Source: Aquirickettsia sp965229725 (GTDB lineage: Bacteria; Pseudomonadota; Alphaproteobacteria; Rickettsiales; Midichloriaceae). Taken from it: a stretch of DNA of 64,000 bases. The stretch spans positions 620,001 to 684,000 of the forward strand of contig OZ245923.1 of NCBI GenBank assembly GCA_965229725.1, read 5' to 3'. The notes under the pieces were generated by a model. It had not been told where the DNA came from. It ran no database searches and was given only the letters and a program-made list of their open reading frames with translations. The position numbers were made by a program, and so were the translations under genes. Of the stretch, positions 27,602 to 36,877 are shown one piece after another. Positions within the stretch are counted from its first letter, which is position 1. Each line of letters begins with the position of its first letter.

Positions 27602-28789
27602 TTAAGCGCTTTTTTTGGCACTGAAAAATCTTTTAAATTTACTCTTTTTAAAACGATTATTGCCAGGTGATTTAGACTTGGTGAATTTCCCCTTTGAAGA
27701 ACCTTTGCTAGGATCAAGCAAACGCTCTATTCTTTTCCACTTATTCAACTCGTTTGGCAAAATTAGATTCAATGCCGATCCATCAGAATCAGCTCTTCCT
27801 GTTCTTCCTATGCGATGAATATAATCCTCAGGTGACATTGGCAAATCATAGTTAACAACATGCTCAACATGAGATATGTCCAAGCCTCTTGAAGCAATAT
27901 CAGTTGCAATCATTATACGGAAGTTTTTTGCACGGAAATTTTTAATTACTCTTTCACGTTTTCTATGCATAACATCACCATGTATTGTTGAAACACTGTG
28001 ATTATCTTTTGATAGCTTTTTAGTTAGGCTTTCTGCTAAAATTTTTGTATTTACAAATACGATTATCGATCCTTCTCGAGCGTCTAACTCACCTGAAAGA
28101 TCGCTATATCTAGTTGCACTACTGGTATGCTTAATGTCCTGCTTTATTTTTGGAGTTACTTTATTTAAAGAGCCAACTGTAACTCTTTCAGGATCTTGCA
28201 GGTATTTTTTCGATAATCTTAAAATTTCCGGTGAAAAAGTAGCAGAGAACATTAGCGTCTGCCTTTTTGCAGGTAAAAATTTTAGAATTTCATCTAATTG
28301 AATACTAAAACCCATGTCTAACATTCTATCTGATTCATCAATTACCAGCATACTTATTCTTTTAAGATTTAAACTTTTACGGTTTAAATGATCAGTCACT
28401 CTTCCCGGTGTCCCTACAATTATATTAGGTCTCTTTTTAAGATTATGAATTTGTTTGAATATTGGAGCTCCACCAATCAATAAAACTGAAGAAATAGTTT
28501 TTATTTTAAGGAGCAAATTCTCGACTACAGCCTGTATCTGTGTAGCCAATTCTCTAGTTGGAGTTAGTATTAAAGTTTGCTCATCATCTGCTTGTAAAAT
28601 TCTAGATAATACTGGAACCAAAAAAGCCATAGTTTTACCTGTACCAGTCTGAGCGGAGCCTATCACATCTTTACCTTCCAAAGCTAAAGGTATGGTTTGA
28701 GCCTGAATGGGAGTTGGAATAGTTAAATTCATTCTAGTTAAAGAATCTTTAAGATCATTAGGTATATTAAGAGAGTTAAAATTGTCCAT
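27602..28789 (-). CDS. rhlE: DEAD-box RNA helicase, RhlE-like
   Basis: An ATP-dependent RNA helicase for rRNA maturation, mRNA decay or cold growth. The start was placed at the ATG ending at 28789 because the Q motif begins right after it (MDNFNSLNIP...PTPIQAQTIP); an ORF start 14 codons earlier is unlikely. Motif I is AQTGTGKT, Ia PTRELATQ, II VIDESDRM (DESD instead of DEAD), III SAT, and VI HRIGRTGR. The C-terminal ~50 residues are Lys/Ser/Arg-rich (KGKFTKSKSPGNNRFKKSKFKRFF), a basic RNA-binding tail. The 395-residue length fits RhlE. The gene stands alone on the minus strand. Confidence 0.92.
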   Translation of the reverse strand: MDNFNSLNIPNDLKDSLTRMNLTIPTPIQAQTIPLALEGKDVIGSAQTGTGKTMAFLVPVLSRILQADDEQTLILTPTRELATQIQAVVENLLLKIKTISSVLLIGGAPIFKQIHNLKKRPNIIVGTPGRVTDHLNRKSLNLKRISMLVIDESDRMLDMGFSIQLDEILKFLPAKRQTLMFSATFSPEILRLSKKYLQDPERVTVGSLNKVTPKIKQDIKHTSSATRYSDLSGELDAREGSIIVFVNTKILAESLTKKLSKDNHSVSTIHGDVMHRKRERVIKNFRAKNFRIMIATDIASRGLDISHVEHVVNYDLPMSPEDYIHRIGRTGRADSDGSALNLILPNELNKWKRIERLLDPSKGSSKGKFTKSKSPGNNRFKKSKFKRFFSAKKSA

Positions 28790-28880
28790 AGATAAATACA
28801 ATAAATAATTATTATTTAGGCGCCACATCACCTTTATTTTATTAATAATTATTATTCGAGTATTTATTAATTTAGCTGTC

Positions 28881-28913
28881 TAGGATAGGCGCTAACTCTA
28901 ACAGTTAATCCTA
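28881..28913. other. Bulged hairpin in the rhlE/ftsA intergenic region
   Basis: TAGGAT (28881-28886) pairs with ATCCTA (28908-28913) and TAACT (28893-28897) pairs with AGTTA (28903-28907), leaving a one-sided 6-base bulge (AGGCGC) and a 5-base loop. It lies downstream of ftsA and upstream of rhlE, both on the minus strand, so it may be the ftsA terminator or an rhlE leader element. There is no clear T-run. Confidence 0.3.
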
Positions 28914-29025
28914 TAAAGTTAAGATATAAAAAATAAATTATTAATAACTCTGGAACTATACACAATCATTCAACAAGTGTCAATCAATTAACCACTTCAT
29001 CAAAAGAAAATCACATAAACAATCT

Positions 29026-30249
29026 TCAAAAATTCTCTTTAAACCATCCCCAAATTGATTTTAAAAATCCCTTTTTATCCTCTAGTAAATTTTTTCTGTG
29101 GTGATTCATATTTTCAATGCATTTTAACATCCCTATTGGAACTGCAAAACCAGTTCTTAAAAAATTACTGGGAATTCCTTCTTGATTGTTAGGCATACCA
29201 ATTCTTGCTTTTGTTTCAAAAACTTTCTCTACCAACTCTTTCATCCCAATTGACTGTGCACATCCACCTGTAAACACCACTTTACTGACTAATTCCATCA
29301 TATCATTATCTTGTAATTTATTTTTTAACAATACTAGAATTTCATGCATTCTCGCTATAATTACATCATTAAGTTCATTTTGATCAATAAAACACTCTTC
29401 GTCATGAGATGTATCTATATCCACCTTTATAGATTGTGCACAAGAATCACCATCTAACCTAACCATTGAGCCATATGTGTTTTTGATTTTCTCTGCCACT
29501 TTCATATCTAAGTTAAATACTTTTGCAATATCTTTTATGAGGTTTGCGCCACCATATGGCACTCCATCAGTAAAAATTATTTTATCATTAAAAAATAGTG
29601 ATATAGTTGATGAAGCACCATTAATTTCAATTAAAGCACTACCAAATTCCATTTCTTCACTTTTTAAGCAGGCTATCCCAGCGGCATATCCACTACATAT
29701 GTAGCCCTCAATTTTAAGCTGGCATAGCTCAAGGCACTTTGAAATATTCACTATGTAATTTACTGGAGCACTTACTATATGAAAAAATCCTGTAAGTTTA
29801 TTTCCGTAAAGTCCCAGTGGGTATGAAATCCCTCTATTTCCATCCAATATATATTCGTATGGAAAAGTATGAATAATTTCAACTTCCTGTTTATTAAATT
29901 TGCTTAATACCTTAAATAATAGCTTATTCAAGTCTTTGACTGTCACTTCTTGATTAGCAAGAACAATATCTCCCGAACTCCTTTCAGAAATAAGAAATGA
30001 TGAATTGAGACTTACAAAAACATTCTTTATGGTTACTGAAGCCATTTTTTCCGCCACTTCTACAGATTTAATAATAGCATCTTTTGCAATTTCTAAATTG
30101 ACAACCATTCCAGATTTCACGCCTTTTGAAGCAGTTTGCGACACTCCTAAAATCTCATAATTATCCGCATAAATTCTCTTGACTATAAAGCAAGTTATTT
30201 TCGTACTACCTATATCTAAAATAGAAATTATATGTTTTCCCTTAATCAT
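29026..30249 (-). CDS. ftsA: Cell division protein FtsA
   Basis: FtsA is the actin-like protein that ties FtsZ filaments to the membrane. The phosphate-1 loop ISILDIGSTKITCFIV is at residues 8-23, and adenosine-binding sequence VVFTGGCAQSIGMKEL near 330. The C-terminal amphipathic helix FLKSIWGWFKENF is the membrane-targeting sequence. Length 407 is normal. The start overlaps the ftsQ stop by four bases, the classic ftsQ-ftsA arrangement. ftsZ does not follow: the next gene is rhlE, so the dcw cluster is broken here. Confidence 0.95.
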   Translation of the reverse strand: MIKGKHIISILDIGSTKITCFIVKRIYADNYEILGVSQTASKGVKSGMVVNLEIAKDAIIKSVEVAEKMASVTIKNVFVSLNSSFLISERSSGDIVLANQEVTVKDLNKLLFKVLSKFNKQEVEIIHTFPYEYILDGNRGISYPLGLYGNKLTGFFHIVSAPVNYIVNISKCLELCQLKIEGYICSGYAAGIACLKSEEMEFGSALIEINGASSTISLFFNDKIIFTDGVPYGGANLIKDIAKVFNLDMKVAEKIKNTYGSMVRLDGDSCAQSIKVDIDTSHDEECFIDQNELNDVIIARMHEILVLLKNKLQDNDMMELVSKVVFTGGCAQSIGMKELVEKVFETKARIGMPNNQEGIPSNFLRTGFAVPIGMLKCIENMNHHRKNLLEDKKGFLKSIWGWFKENF

Positions 30250-30974
30250 ACCTTGTTTTTGAATCTTAAAAATAATTTTTCTGGATATAATCTTAAATCA
30301 ATTATATCAACTTTATCCTTATATTTTAAACTTTTAAATATTTTTTCTAATTTTTTAATTGCATTATCCACATTATTTTCCGGCAATTTTATCACTATAT
30401 TATCTTCAGTATACACGTCCCATCTTCTATTACCAATATAATGCAAACTTTTAACTTTTTTATACAAAGAAAATGGCCTTAGTAAATCAAGAAATTTTTT
30501 CAATTTATTATCAAAATTTTGTCCAAATATTATAATCAAGTCTTTATATACCTCCACATCCTTAATTTTCAATATTTTATTTCCCTCATCATCAATTAAC
30601 CAAGGCGCTTTCTTATTCCACCAAATAGCAAATGGTTTGCGTTCAAAAATTATAATTTTTATTGTCCCAGAATAGTTTAGGCTAATATGAACATCCTTAA
30701 CTTCATCTAATTTAAGTAGCTTTTCTCTAATATCGCGCACAGAAATTAGGTATAGTTTTTGCCCTTTCTCAAGGTCAATTAATTTTAATATAAATTGTTC
30801 AGATAATAAACTATTTCCTGAAACATCAATCTGCTTTAATACGGCAAAATTTTCAAAACTATACTGCAAATAACTCTTTATACCTAATATGTAATTATTG
30901 TTATTGGCATAGTAATACAGGGTCATAAATATCACTGATAAAAAAATAGATTTTAAAAATAATCTACGTATCAT
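30246..30974 (-). CDS. ftsQ: Cell division protein FtsQ
   Basis: FtsQ is a bitopic divisome protein that recruits FtsB/FtsL. The start is placed at the ATG ending at 30974 (MIRRLFLKSIF), since the upstream TTG at 31004 adds only an unlikely N-terminus. One membrane helix occupies about residues 5-24. A POTRA domain begins NFAVLKQIDVSGNSLLSEQFILKLI, followed by the beta domain with KPFAIWWNKKAPWLIDDEGNKIL. At 242 residues it fits. It overlaps ftsA by four bases. In many bacteria ddl precedes ftsQ; here ddl lies about 20 kb away. Confidence 0.9.
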   Translation of the reverse strand: MIRRLFLKSIFLSVIFMTLYYYANNNNYILGIKSYLQYSFENFAVLKQIDVSGNSLLSEQFILKLIDLEKGQKLYLISVRDIREKLLKLDEVKDVHISLNYSGTIKIIIFERKPFAIWWNKKAPWLIDDEGNKILKIKDVEVYKDLIIIFGQNFDNKLKKFLDLLRPFSLYKKVKSLHYIGNRRWDVYTEDNIVIKLPENNVDNAIKKLEKIFKSLKYKDKVDIIDLRLYPEKLFLRFKNKV

Positions 30975-31027
30975 TATGTTGATTAATAAATAGCATGCGG
31001 TCAATATAGCAATATTATAGTTTTATT

Positions 31028-31061
31028 GCCATAAATTTAAATATGCCATAAATTTAAATAT
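31028..31061. repeat. Tandem 17-base duplication upstream of ftsQ and ispG
   Basis: The 17-base unit GCCATAAATTTAAATAT occurs twice in direct succession (31028-31044 and 31045-31061) in the divergent ftsQ/ispG intergenic region of about 250 bases. The unit contains the palindrome ATTTAAAT. It may be a slippage duplication or a double binding site. The remainder of the interval shows no gene. Confidence 0.6.
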
Positions 31062-31220
31062 GTGTAGAGCCTCTAGTATTAAATTTATGTCTAAAAAGAT
31101 TTTTTAAAAGAAATTGTAATATATTATTCTTAGGTTATTCTGCATCTATTATAGTTACTAGGTTAAATATTCTTTTTTATTTAAAACTCAAATGTTACAA
31201 TTCTTAAAAAATTATATAAA

Positions 31221-32450
31221 ATGGTAGCACTACAACAGTTACACAGATGTGAAAAAATAGGGGTAAAAGTTGGCGAAGTATTAATTGGTGCAAAAAACCC
31301 TGTGGTGATACAGTCTATGACAAATACATCAACAAAAGATGTTAAAGCCACCACTTCCCAAATTATTGATTTATACAATTCTGGCTCTGAAATAGTGAGA
31401 ATTACAGTGAATGACTTAGATGCTGCAAAAGCTGTCCCTGCCATAATTGAAAACTTAGATAAAAAAGGCTTAAAAATTCCACTCGTAGGATGTTTCCATT
31501 ATAATGGTCATACTTTATTATCAGAAGTTCCAGAGTGCGCAAAGCTACTCGCAAAATATAGGATTAATCCAGGAAATGTAGGCTTTAAAACCAAACGTGA
31601 CAAAAATTTCGAACAAATTATAGAATGTGCAATAAAATATGATAAACCTATTAGAATTGGCGTTAATTGGGGGAGCTTAGATCAAGACCTAATTGCAGAT
31701 CTAATGGATAAAAATGCTCAATTAAAAACTCCAAAATCTGCAGATTTTATCATGAGAAAAGCTATGGTTGAATCAGCTCTCATGAGTGCAAAAAAAGCAA
31801 TAGAAATAGGGATAAATAGAAATAAAATTATTTTATCCGCAAAGCTTTCTAAGGTACAGGATCTCGTGTCGGTTTATAGAGAGTTGTCAAAAAAATGCAA
31901 TTATCCCCTACACTTAGGATTAACTGAAGCAGGCATTGGTATAAAAGGAATTGTTGCTACAACTACAGCCTTATCTGTTTTATTGCAAGAAGGAATTGGT
32001 GACACGATAAGAGCTTCTTTAACTCCAATGATTGGCGAACCTAGAACTATGGAAGTGAAACTATGCCAAGAGATTTTACAATCCCTAGAAATTAAACATT
32101 TCACTCCACAAATTTCATCTTGTCCAGGTTGCGGTAGAACCTCAAGCACATATTTTCAACAATTAGCTCAAGATATACAAATGCACATAGATAAAAATAT
32201 GGTTAATTGGAAAGATACATATAAAAAAGTTGAATCACTGAAAATTGCTGTAATGGGGTGCATAGTTAATGGTCCTGGCGAAAGTAAGCATGCTGACATA
32301 GGAATTAGTTTACCAGGAGATGGAGAAAATCCTGTGGCAGTTGTTTATGAGGATGGGAAAAAAACTCACACTTTAAGAGGTGATAACATTACTTTAGAAT
32401 TCATTAAATTGATCGATTGTTATATTGAAAAAACTTGTCAAAAAATTTAA
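31221..32450 (+). CDS. ispG: 4-hydroxy-3-methylbut-2-enyl diphosphate synthase (flavodoxin) IspG
   Basis: IspG is the [4Fe-4S] enzyme of the MEP isoprenoid pathway that reduces MEcPP to HMBPP. The protein starts with a TIM barrel (VIQSMTNTSTKDVKAT, residues 27-44). The C-terminal cluster domain has SCPGCGRTS near 306-314 and MGCIVNGPGE near 345-354, giving the three Cys and the Glu ligand. Length 409 is normal for the two-domain bacterial form. Rickettsia species lack the MEP pathway, whereas Anaplasmataceae and Midichloriaceae keep it, so this gene informs the classification. Confidence 0.96.
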   Translation: MVALQQLHRCEKIGVKVGEVLIGAKNPVVIQSMTNTSTKDVKATTSQIIDLYNSGSEIVRITVNDLDAAKAVPAIIENLDKKGLKIPLVGCFHYNGHTLLSEVPECAKLLAKYRINPGNVGFKTKRDKNFEQIIECAIKYDKPIRIGVNWGSLDQDLIADLMDKNAQLKTPKSADFIMRKAMVESALMSAKKAIEIGINRNKIILSAKLSKVQDLVSVYRELSKKCNYPLHLGLTEAGIGIKGIVATTTALSVLLQEGIGDTIRASLTPMIGEPRTMEVKLCQEILQSLEIKHFTPQISSCPGCGRTSSTYFQQLAQDIQMHIDKNMVNWKDTYKKVESLKIAVMGCIVNGPGESKHADIGISLPGDGENPVAVVYEDGKKTHTLRGDNITLEFIKLIDCYIEKTCQKI

Positions 32451-32585
32451 AAAAGAATGAGAACTCTCATATAGTGTGAATAAATTCTTAAAGATTGCTA
32501 TACGTGCAATTTGCCTTAAATAATTTCTAGCAAAGGCCTTGATGTTATTGTATTATAGCCTAGCTCTCAACAACTAAAAAACTGC

Positions 32586-33581
32586 ATGAATAATAAAAAA
32601 AGGGTTTTCTCAGGGATACAACCAACTGGTAAAATCACCATTGGAAATTATCTGGGAGCAATCAAAAATTGGCTAACAATGCAACAACAATATGATTGCT
32701 TGTTTTGTATAGTTGATTTGCACTCGCTAACATCAAATTTTAATCCCCAAGAATTGCAAGAAAGCATCAAGTATAACATTGCACTCTATATTGCAGCTGG
32801 TCTAAATCCTGATGATGTGACTATATTTCAGCAATCAAAGATTTCCGAACATGCTGAACTTGCTTGGATACTCAGTTGCTTCACTCAAATGGGGTGGCTC
32901 AATAGAATGACACAATTTAAAGATAAGGCAGGTAAAAACAAGGAGACAGCTAATCTAGGGCTATACTCATATCCAGTTTTAATGGCAGCAGATATTTTGC
33001 TTTATAATGCAGATATCATTCCTGTTGGAGAAGATCAAAAGCAGCATATAGAACTGACTAGGGATATTGCAATCTCGTTCAATAAGAAGGTAAATAAAGA
33101 GATTTTTACAATTCCAGATGTTGTGATGAATTCTAAGGCGAAAAGAATCATGAGTTTAAAAGACGCCTCAAAGAAGATGAGTAAATCAGATCCATCAGAC
33201 CTTTCAAGAATAAACATATCTGATAATGAAGAGCTAATCAGAAAGAAAATCCGTAAAGCAAAAACTGACGATATTCCAGGCATTAGTTATAATGCGAAAG
33301 AGAGGCCTGAGATTTCAAATCTTATAGATATTTATTCATGCTTCACAGCAATTGATGTTGATGAAGTTGTTAAAAACTTTAAATCCATGAAAAATTCTGA
33401 ATTTAAAGAGGTTTTAGCTGATGTTATTATAAAGCAAATTTGCCCAATTAATCAAAGGGCACTTAAAATTATAGAGGATCAAAAATATCTTGAACAAATT
33501 ATAAAAAATGGAACAATGAAAGCCAAAGCTATTGCTGAGAAAAATATCAGTATAGTTAAGCAAATTATCGGTATCACTTAA
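32586..33581 (+). CDS. trpS: Tryptophanyl-tRNA synthetase
   Basis: TrpRS charges tRNA-Trp. Class I motifs are the HIGH equivalent PTGKITIGNYLGAIKNW near residues 12-28 and KMSKS near residue 199. Length 331 matches bacterial TrpRS. GEDQKQHIELTRDIA is the expected signature in the catalytic domain. It begins 135 bases after ispG and ends two bases before polA, so trpS and polA are probably cotranscribed. Confidence 0.97.
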   Translation: MNNKKRVFSGIQPTGKITIGNYLGAIKNWLTMQQQYDCLFCIVDLHSLTSNFNPQELQESIKYNIALYIAAGLNPDDVTIFQQSKISEHAELAWILSCFTQMGWLNRMTQFKDKAGKNKETANLGLYSYPVLMAADILLYNADIIPVGEDQKQHIELTRDIAISFNKKVNKEIFTIPDVVMNSKAKRIMSLKDASKKMSKSDPSDLSRINISDNEELIRKKIRKAKTDDIPGISYNAKERPEISNLIDIYSCFTAIDVDEVVKNFKSMKNSEFKEVLADVIIKQICPINQRALKIIEDQKYLEQIIKNGTMKAKAIAEKNISIVKQIIGIT

Positions 33582-33583
33582 TT

Positions 33584-36151
33584 ATGTCATTATGTATCGT
33601 AGATGGATATAACTTTGTATTCAGAGCATTTCATTCCCTACCCCCATTAACAACCTCCAAGGATATACCTGTAGGAGCTGTTTATGGATTCATCAATATG
33701 CTCGCAAAGCTTATAGAGGACAACGATTGCGAAATGTTGGCAATCGCGCTAGATACTGGCAAAAAACCATTTAGAAGCGATTTATACCCAGAATATAAGG
33801 CTAATCGAGATGAGCCAGATGAAGCATTAAAAATTCAATTCCCAATTATAAGAGAGGCAATTGAAGCATTTGGTGTAAAGGCAATCGAGGCACCTGGTTT
33901 TGAAGCCGATGATATAATTGCAACATACACAAGGCTTGCTCTTGAAAAAAATTTTAAAGTTCGGATTATCAGTTCAGACAAAGATTTAATCCAACTAATG
34001 CAAAATAATGTTGAAATTTTTGATCCCCTGAAGAAAAAGTATATCACTTCAAGCACAGTTTTGGAAAAATTTGGAATTAAACATTCACAAATGATTGATT
34101 ATCTTTCACTTGTAGGAGATGCATCAGATAACATACCTGGAGTTAAAAAAGTTGGACCAAAAACTGCTGCTAAGCTACTAAACCAATTTGAAACTCTAGA
34201 AAATATCTATAACAGGCTTAATGAAATTGAGCCTATAAGAATAAAAGGATTGCTTGAAGATTCAAAAATAGAAGCTTTTTTATCTAAAAAATTAATTACT
34301 TTAGATGATAAAGTCACCCTCCCCCTCAAGATTGAACAACTTAAGTTTGACGGTGTGACACAAGATAAATTAACTGATTTTCTTGAAAAATACGAATTCA
34401 AATCACTTAACACTCAAAGGGTAATCTCCAAAAAAAGTCAATCTTTACGTACTATAAATCCAGTCACTGAAAAAAGCATTACATTAGGTGAGTTATGTAA
34501 AATGCATGCTGAGATTGAAAAGTTTGGAAAATTTTATTTTCATGTCAATGATGAGATATTTTCATGTTATTTTGGCAACTATCTTTATAAAATCAATTTA
34601 ACCAATCAATTAAATTTGCTTTCATTTAGCGATGAAGATTATGATGACAATAATCTTAGCAATATATTAAAAAATCTTAAAAATGTTCTTGAAAATATTT
34701 CGATTAAAAAGGTATGCTTTGATGTAAAATTGATAATTCATTTATGCATTAAAGATGAAATTGATTTTAAGATTTTTGATGATATTTCATTACTTGCATA
34801 CACACTGCATACGGGCAAACAAAAAATTAACTTTGAAACCTTAGCTAATATTTATGATATAAATTATAAATCTCATGATGCATTTTATATTTATTGCATA
34901 CATAACATATTAAAAACACAGCTAGCAGAAGAGAGAAAATTTAAAATATATGAGACTATTGAAAAGCCATTGCTCTCATTATTGGTAAAAATTGAAAATA
35001 AAGGAATAAAAGTAGATAGAGATTTATTAATTGAACTTGGAACTGAATTTGAACAAAAGTTAAAATTATTACAAAATGAAATTTTTCAATTATCTGGTGA
35101 AGAGTTTAATATTGGTTCGCCTAAACAAATTGGCGAAATACTTTTTGATAAGTTAAAATTAGAGGGTGGAAAAAAATCTAAAAAAAGTGGCAGCTACATC
35201 ACGGATGCGGAAACACTAGAAAAACATGCTATTTTAGGAGCACCAATTGCTAAAAAAATCCTAGAATGGAGGCATTATTCAAAATTAATATCCACTTATA
35301 TTAATGCTCTACAGAAGGCAATAAATAAAAAAGATGGTAGAATTCACACAACTTTTTCCCTAATAACCACTTCAACAAGTAGGTTATCATCACATGACCC
35401 AAACTTGCAAAATATTCCAATAAGAACAAGTGATGGAAATAGAATAAGAAAAGCCTTCATTGCCAAAGAAAATCACTCCATTGTTTCTGGAGACTATTCC
35501 CAAATTGAACTCAGAATATTGTCTGACATTGCAAATATAGCAAGCTTAAAAGACGCATTTATCGAGAAAAAAGATATCCATAGCATAACAGCCAGTCAAA
35601 TATTTGAAATTCCACTAAACAAAGTTGATGCAGAGCACAGAAGAAAAGCAAAAGCCATTAATTTTGGCATTATATATGGTCAAAGTGCATATGGTCTTGC
35701 AAATAACCTAAACATCAGTAGAGAAGAAGCATTTACATACATCGAATCCTACTTCAAGCAATATCCCGGTATCAAGGAGTATATGGATGTGACTATTGAT
35801 TTCGCAAAAAAGCGTGGCTACGTAAAAACTTTAATGGGAAGGAGATGCTACATTGAAAATATAAATGACAGAAACTATAATTTAAGAAATTTTGCCCAAA
35901 GAGCAGCAATAAATGCCCCCATTCAAGGAACGGCTTCAGAGATAATAAAAAAGGCTATGGTGAATTTAGATTATAATCTTCAGGAATTCTTAATTTTACA
36001 AATTCACGATGAGCTATTATTTGAGATTCCAAACGAAATTATTGAAGATTGCTGCACTAAAATTAAAAATATAATGATAAATACCTTTAGTTTATCTATA
36101 CCTATTGATGTCAATATTTCTCATGGTAAAAGCTGGTATGATACTAAATAA
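33584..36151 (+). CDS. polA: DNA polymerase I
   Basis: DNA polymerase I for Okazaki fragment processing and repair. The 5'-3' exonuclease domain covers residues 1-280 (ADDIIATY, DKDLIQLM, GVKKVGPKTAAKLL). The central 3'-5' exonuclease domain appears degenerate: the first acidic motif, DTET in Escherichia coli, is replaced by FHVND, while a later VCFDVK and DDISLLAYTL remain. The polymerase domain is intact with motif A SGDYSQIELRIL, motif B RRKAKAINFGIIYGQSAYG and motif C LQIHDELLFEIP. Length 855. Probably cotranscribed with trpS, two bases upstream. The enzyme likely lacks proofreading. Confidence 0.96.
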   Translation: MSLCIVDGYNFVFRAFHSLPPLTTSKDIPVGAVYGFINMLAKLIEDNDCEMLAIALDTGKKPFRSDLYPEYKANRDEPDEALKIQFPIIREAIEAFGVKAIEAPGFEADDIIATYTRLALEKNFKVRIISSDKDLIQLMQNNVEIFDPLKKKYITSSTVLEKFGIKHSQMIDYLSLVGDASDNIPGVKKVGPKTAAKLLNQFETLENIYNRLNEIEPIRIKGLLEDSKIEAFLSKKLITLDDKVTLPLKIEQLKFDGVTQDKLTDFLEKYEFKSLNTQRVISKKSQSLRTINPVTEKSITLGELCKMHAEIEKFGKFYFHVNDEIFSCYFGNYLYKINLTNQLNLLSFSDEDYDDNNLSNILKNLKNVLENISIKKVCFDVKLIIHLCIKDEIDFKIFDDISLLAYTLHTGKQKINFETLANIYDINYKSHDAFYIYCIHNILKTQLAEERKFKIYETIEKPLLSLLVKIENKGIKVDRDLLIELGTEFEQKLKLLQNEIFQLSGEEFNIGSPKQIGEILFDKLKLEGGKKSKKSGSYITDAETLEKHAILGAPIAKKILEWRHYSKLISTYINALQKAINKKDGRIHTTFSLITTSTSRLSSHDPNLQNIPIRTSDGNRIRKAFIAKENHSIVSGDYSQIELRILSDIANIASLKDAFIEKKDIHSITASQIFEIPLNKVDAEHRRKAKAINFGIIYGQSAYGLANNLNISREEAFTYIESYFKQYPGIKEYMDVTIDFAKKRGYVKTLMGRRCYIENINDRNYNLRNFAQRAAINAPIQGTASEIIKKAMVNLDYNLQEFLILQIHDELLFEIPNEIIEDCCTKIKNIMINTFSLSIPIDVNISHGKSWYDTK

Positions 36152-36246
36152 AATCACCATATTGCTGAGCTTTTTTAATCCATAGATTGTAGACAGGGTC
36201 TTAATTTGTTGCTATTATCGCTTCACAAAATTAATAGGATTATACC

Positions 36247-36663
36247 ATGGCTAATTACAATGATAAAATTTTCTGCAAAAACTTTGTTAACGATGTAAAA
36301 ACCCATTATCGTGAATATGATTATATTTACTACAAAGAAAGATGTGATTTATTTAAAAATTTGGATTGTAAACAATATTATAAATCTGATATGACTAGCT
36401 CACCGGGTGGTCAAATTAAAGTTTTGAGCATTGATAGCGGAGGAATTAATGGAGTTGTGTCATTAAAGACACTTCGTGAATTAGAGGATCAGGCTTCCTT
36501 AGAATTGGTTAAAACAAAATGTCATAGCATTAGTTCTAATTATGACTTTGACCATACCTCATCAAGACAAGGATACCCTGTGCTAGGTTATACTGATAGT
36601 GACAATTTAGATCCAACTCCATTAAGGTGGACGCCATCGATAGATGATAATAGTGATCTATAA
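36247..36663 (+). CDS. Patatin-like N-terminal fragment, probably a non-functional remnant
   Basis: The 138-residue product contains GGQIKVLSIDSGGINGVVSLKTLRELE near residues 52-78. This matches the start of patatin-like phospholipases, where the oxyanion hole reads DGGGxRG; here it is DSGGING, with Gly and Arg lost. The nucleophile motif GxSxG and the distal Asp are missing, and the rest after ~residue 85 is not recognised. The gene could be a truncated phospholipase remnant or a small protein that kept only the fold start. Patatin-like enzymes are used by Rickettsiales to act on host membranes. It stands between polA (95 bases) and alaS, with no operon link. Confidence 0.5.
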   Translation: MANYNDKIFCKNFVNDVKTHYREYDYIYYKERCDLFKNLDCKQYYKSDMTSSPGGQIKVLSIDSGGINGVVSLKTLRELEDQASLELVKTKCHSISSNYDFDHTSSRQGYPVLGYTDSDNLDPTPLRWTPSIDDNSDL

Positions 36664-36877
36664 GTCGCTGCCTCAGTATAAATGATAAAATGTTTTTAAG
36701 AGTAGAGTAACCAGCTATTATCATGATGTTGCACTTGATTTCAGAGTAATGTTGCTTTTTTACACAGTTATAACTCGCATCTAAACATAGCCTCACTATT
36801 AATAATTGGCTTTTTTATTTACCTAAAACGTAGATTATACTATATTCTGGATAAATCTAAATTATTACTATTTGCAA

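Noticed and set aside
32451..32585. Possible terminator or RNA between ispG and trpS
   Set aside because: ATGAGA/TCTCAT forms a short hairpin with a two-base loop, but there is no T-run and the remainder shows no structure; too weak to call.
36872..36877. TTG start two codons before alaS
   Set aside because: The ATG at 36878 follows at once and fits the family start; TTG adds nothing.
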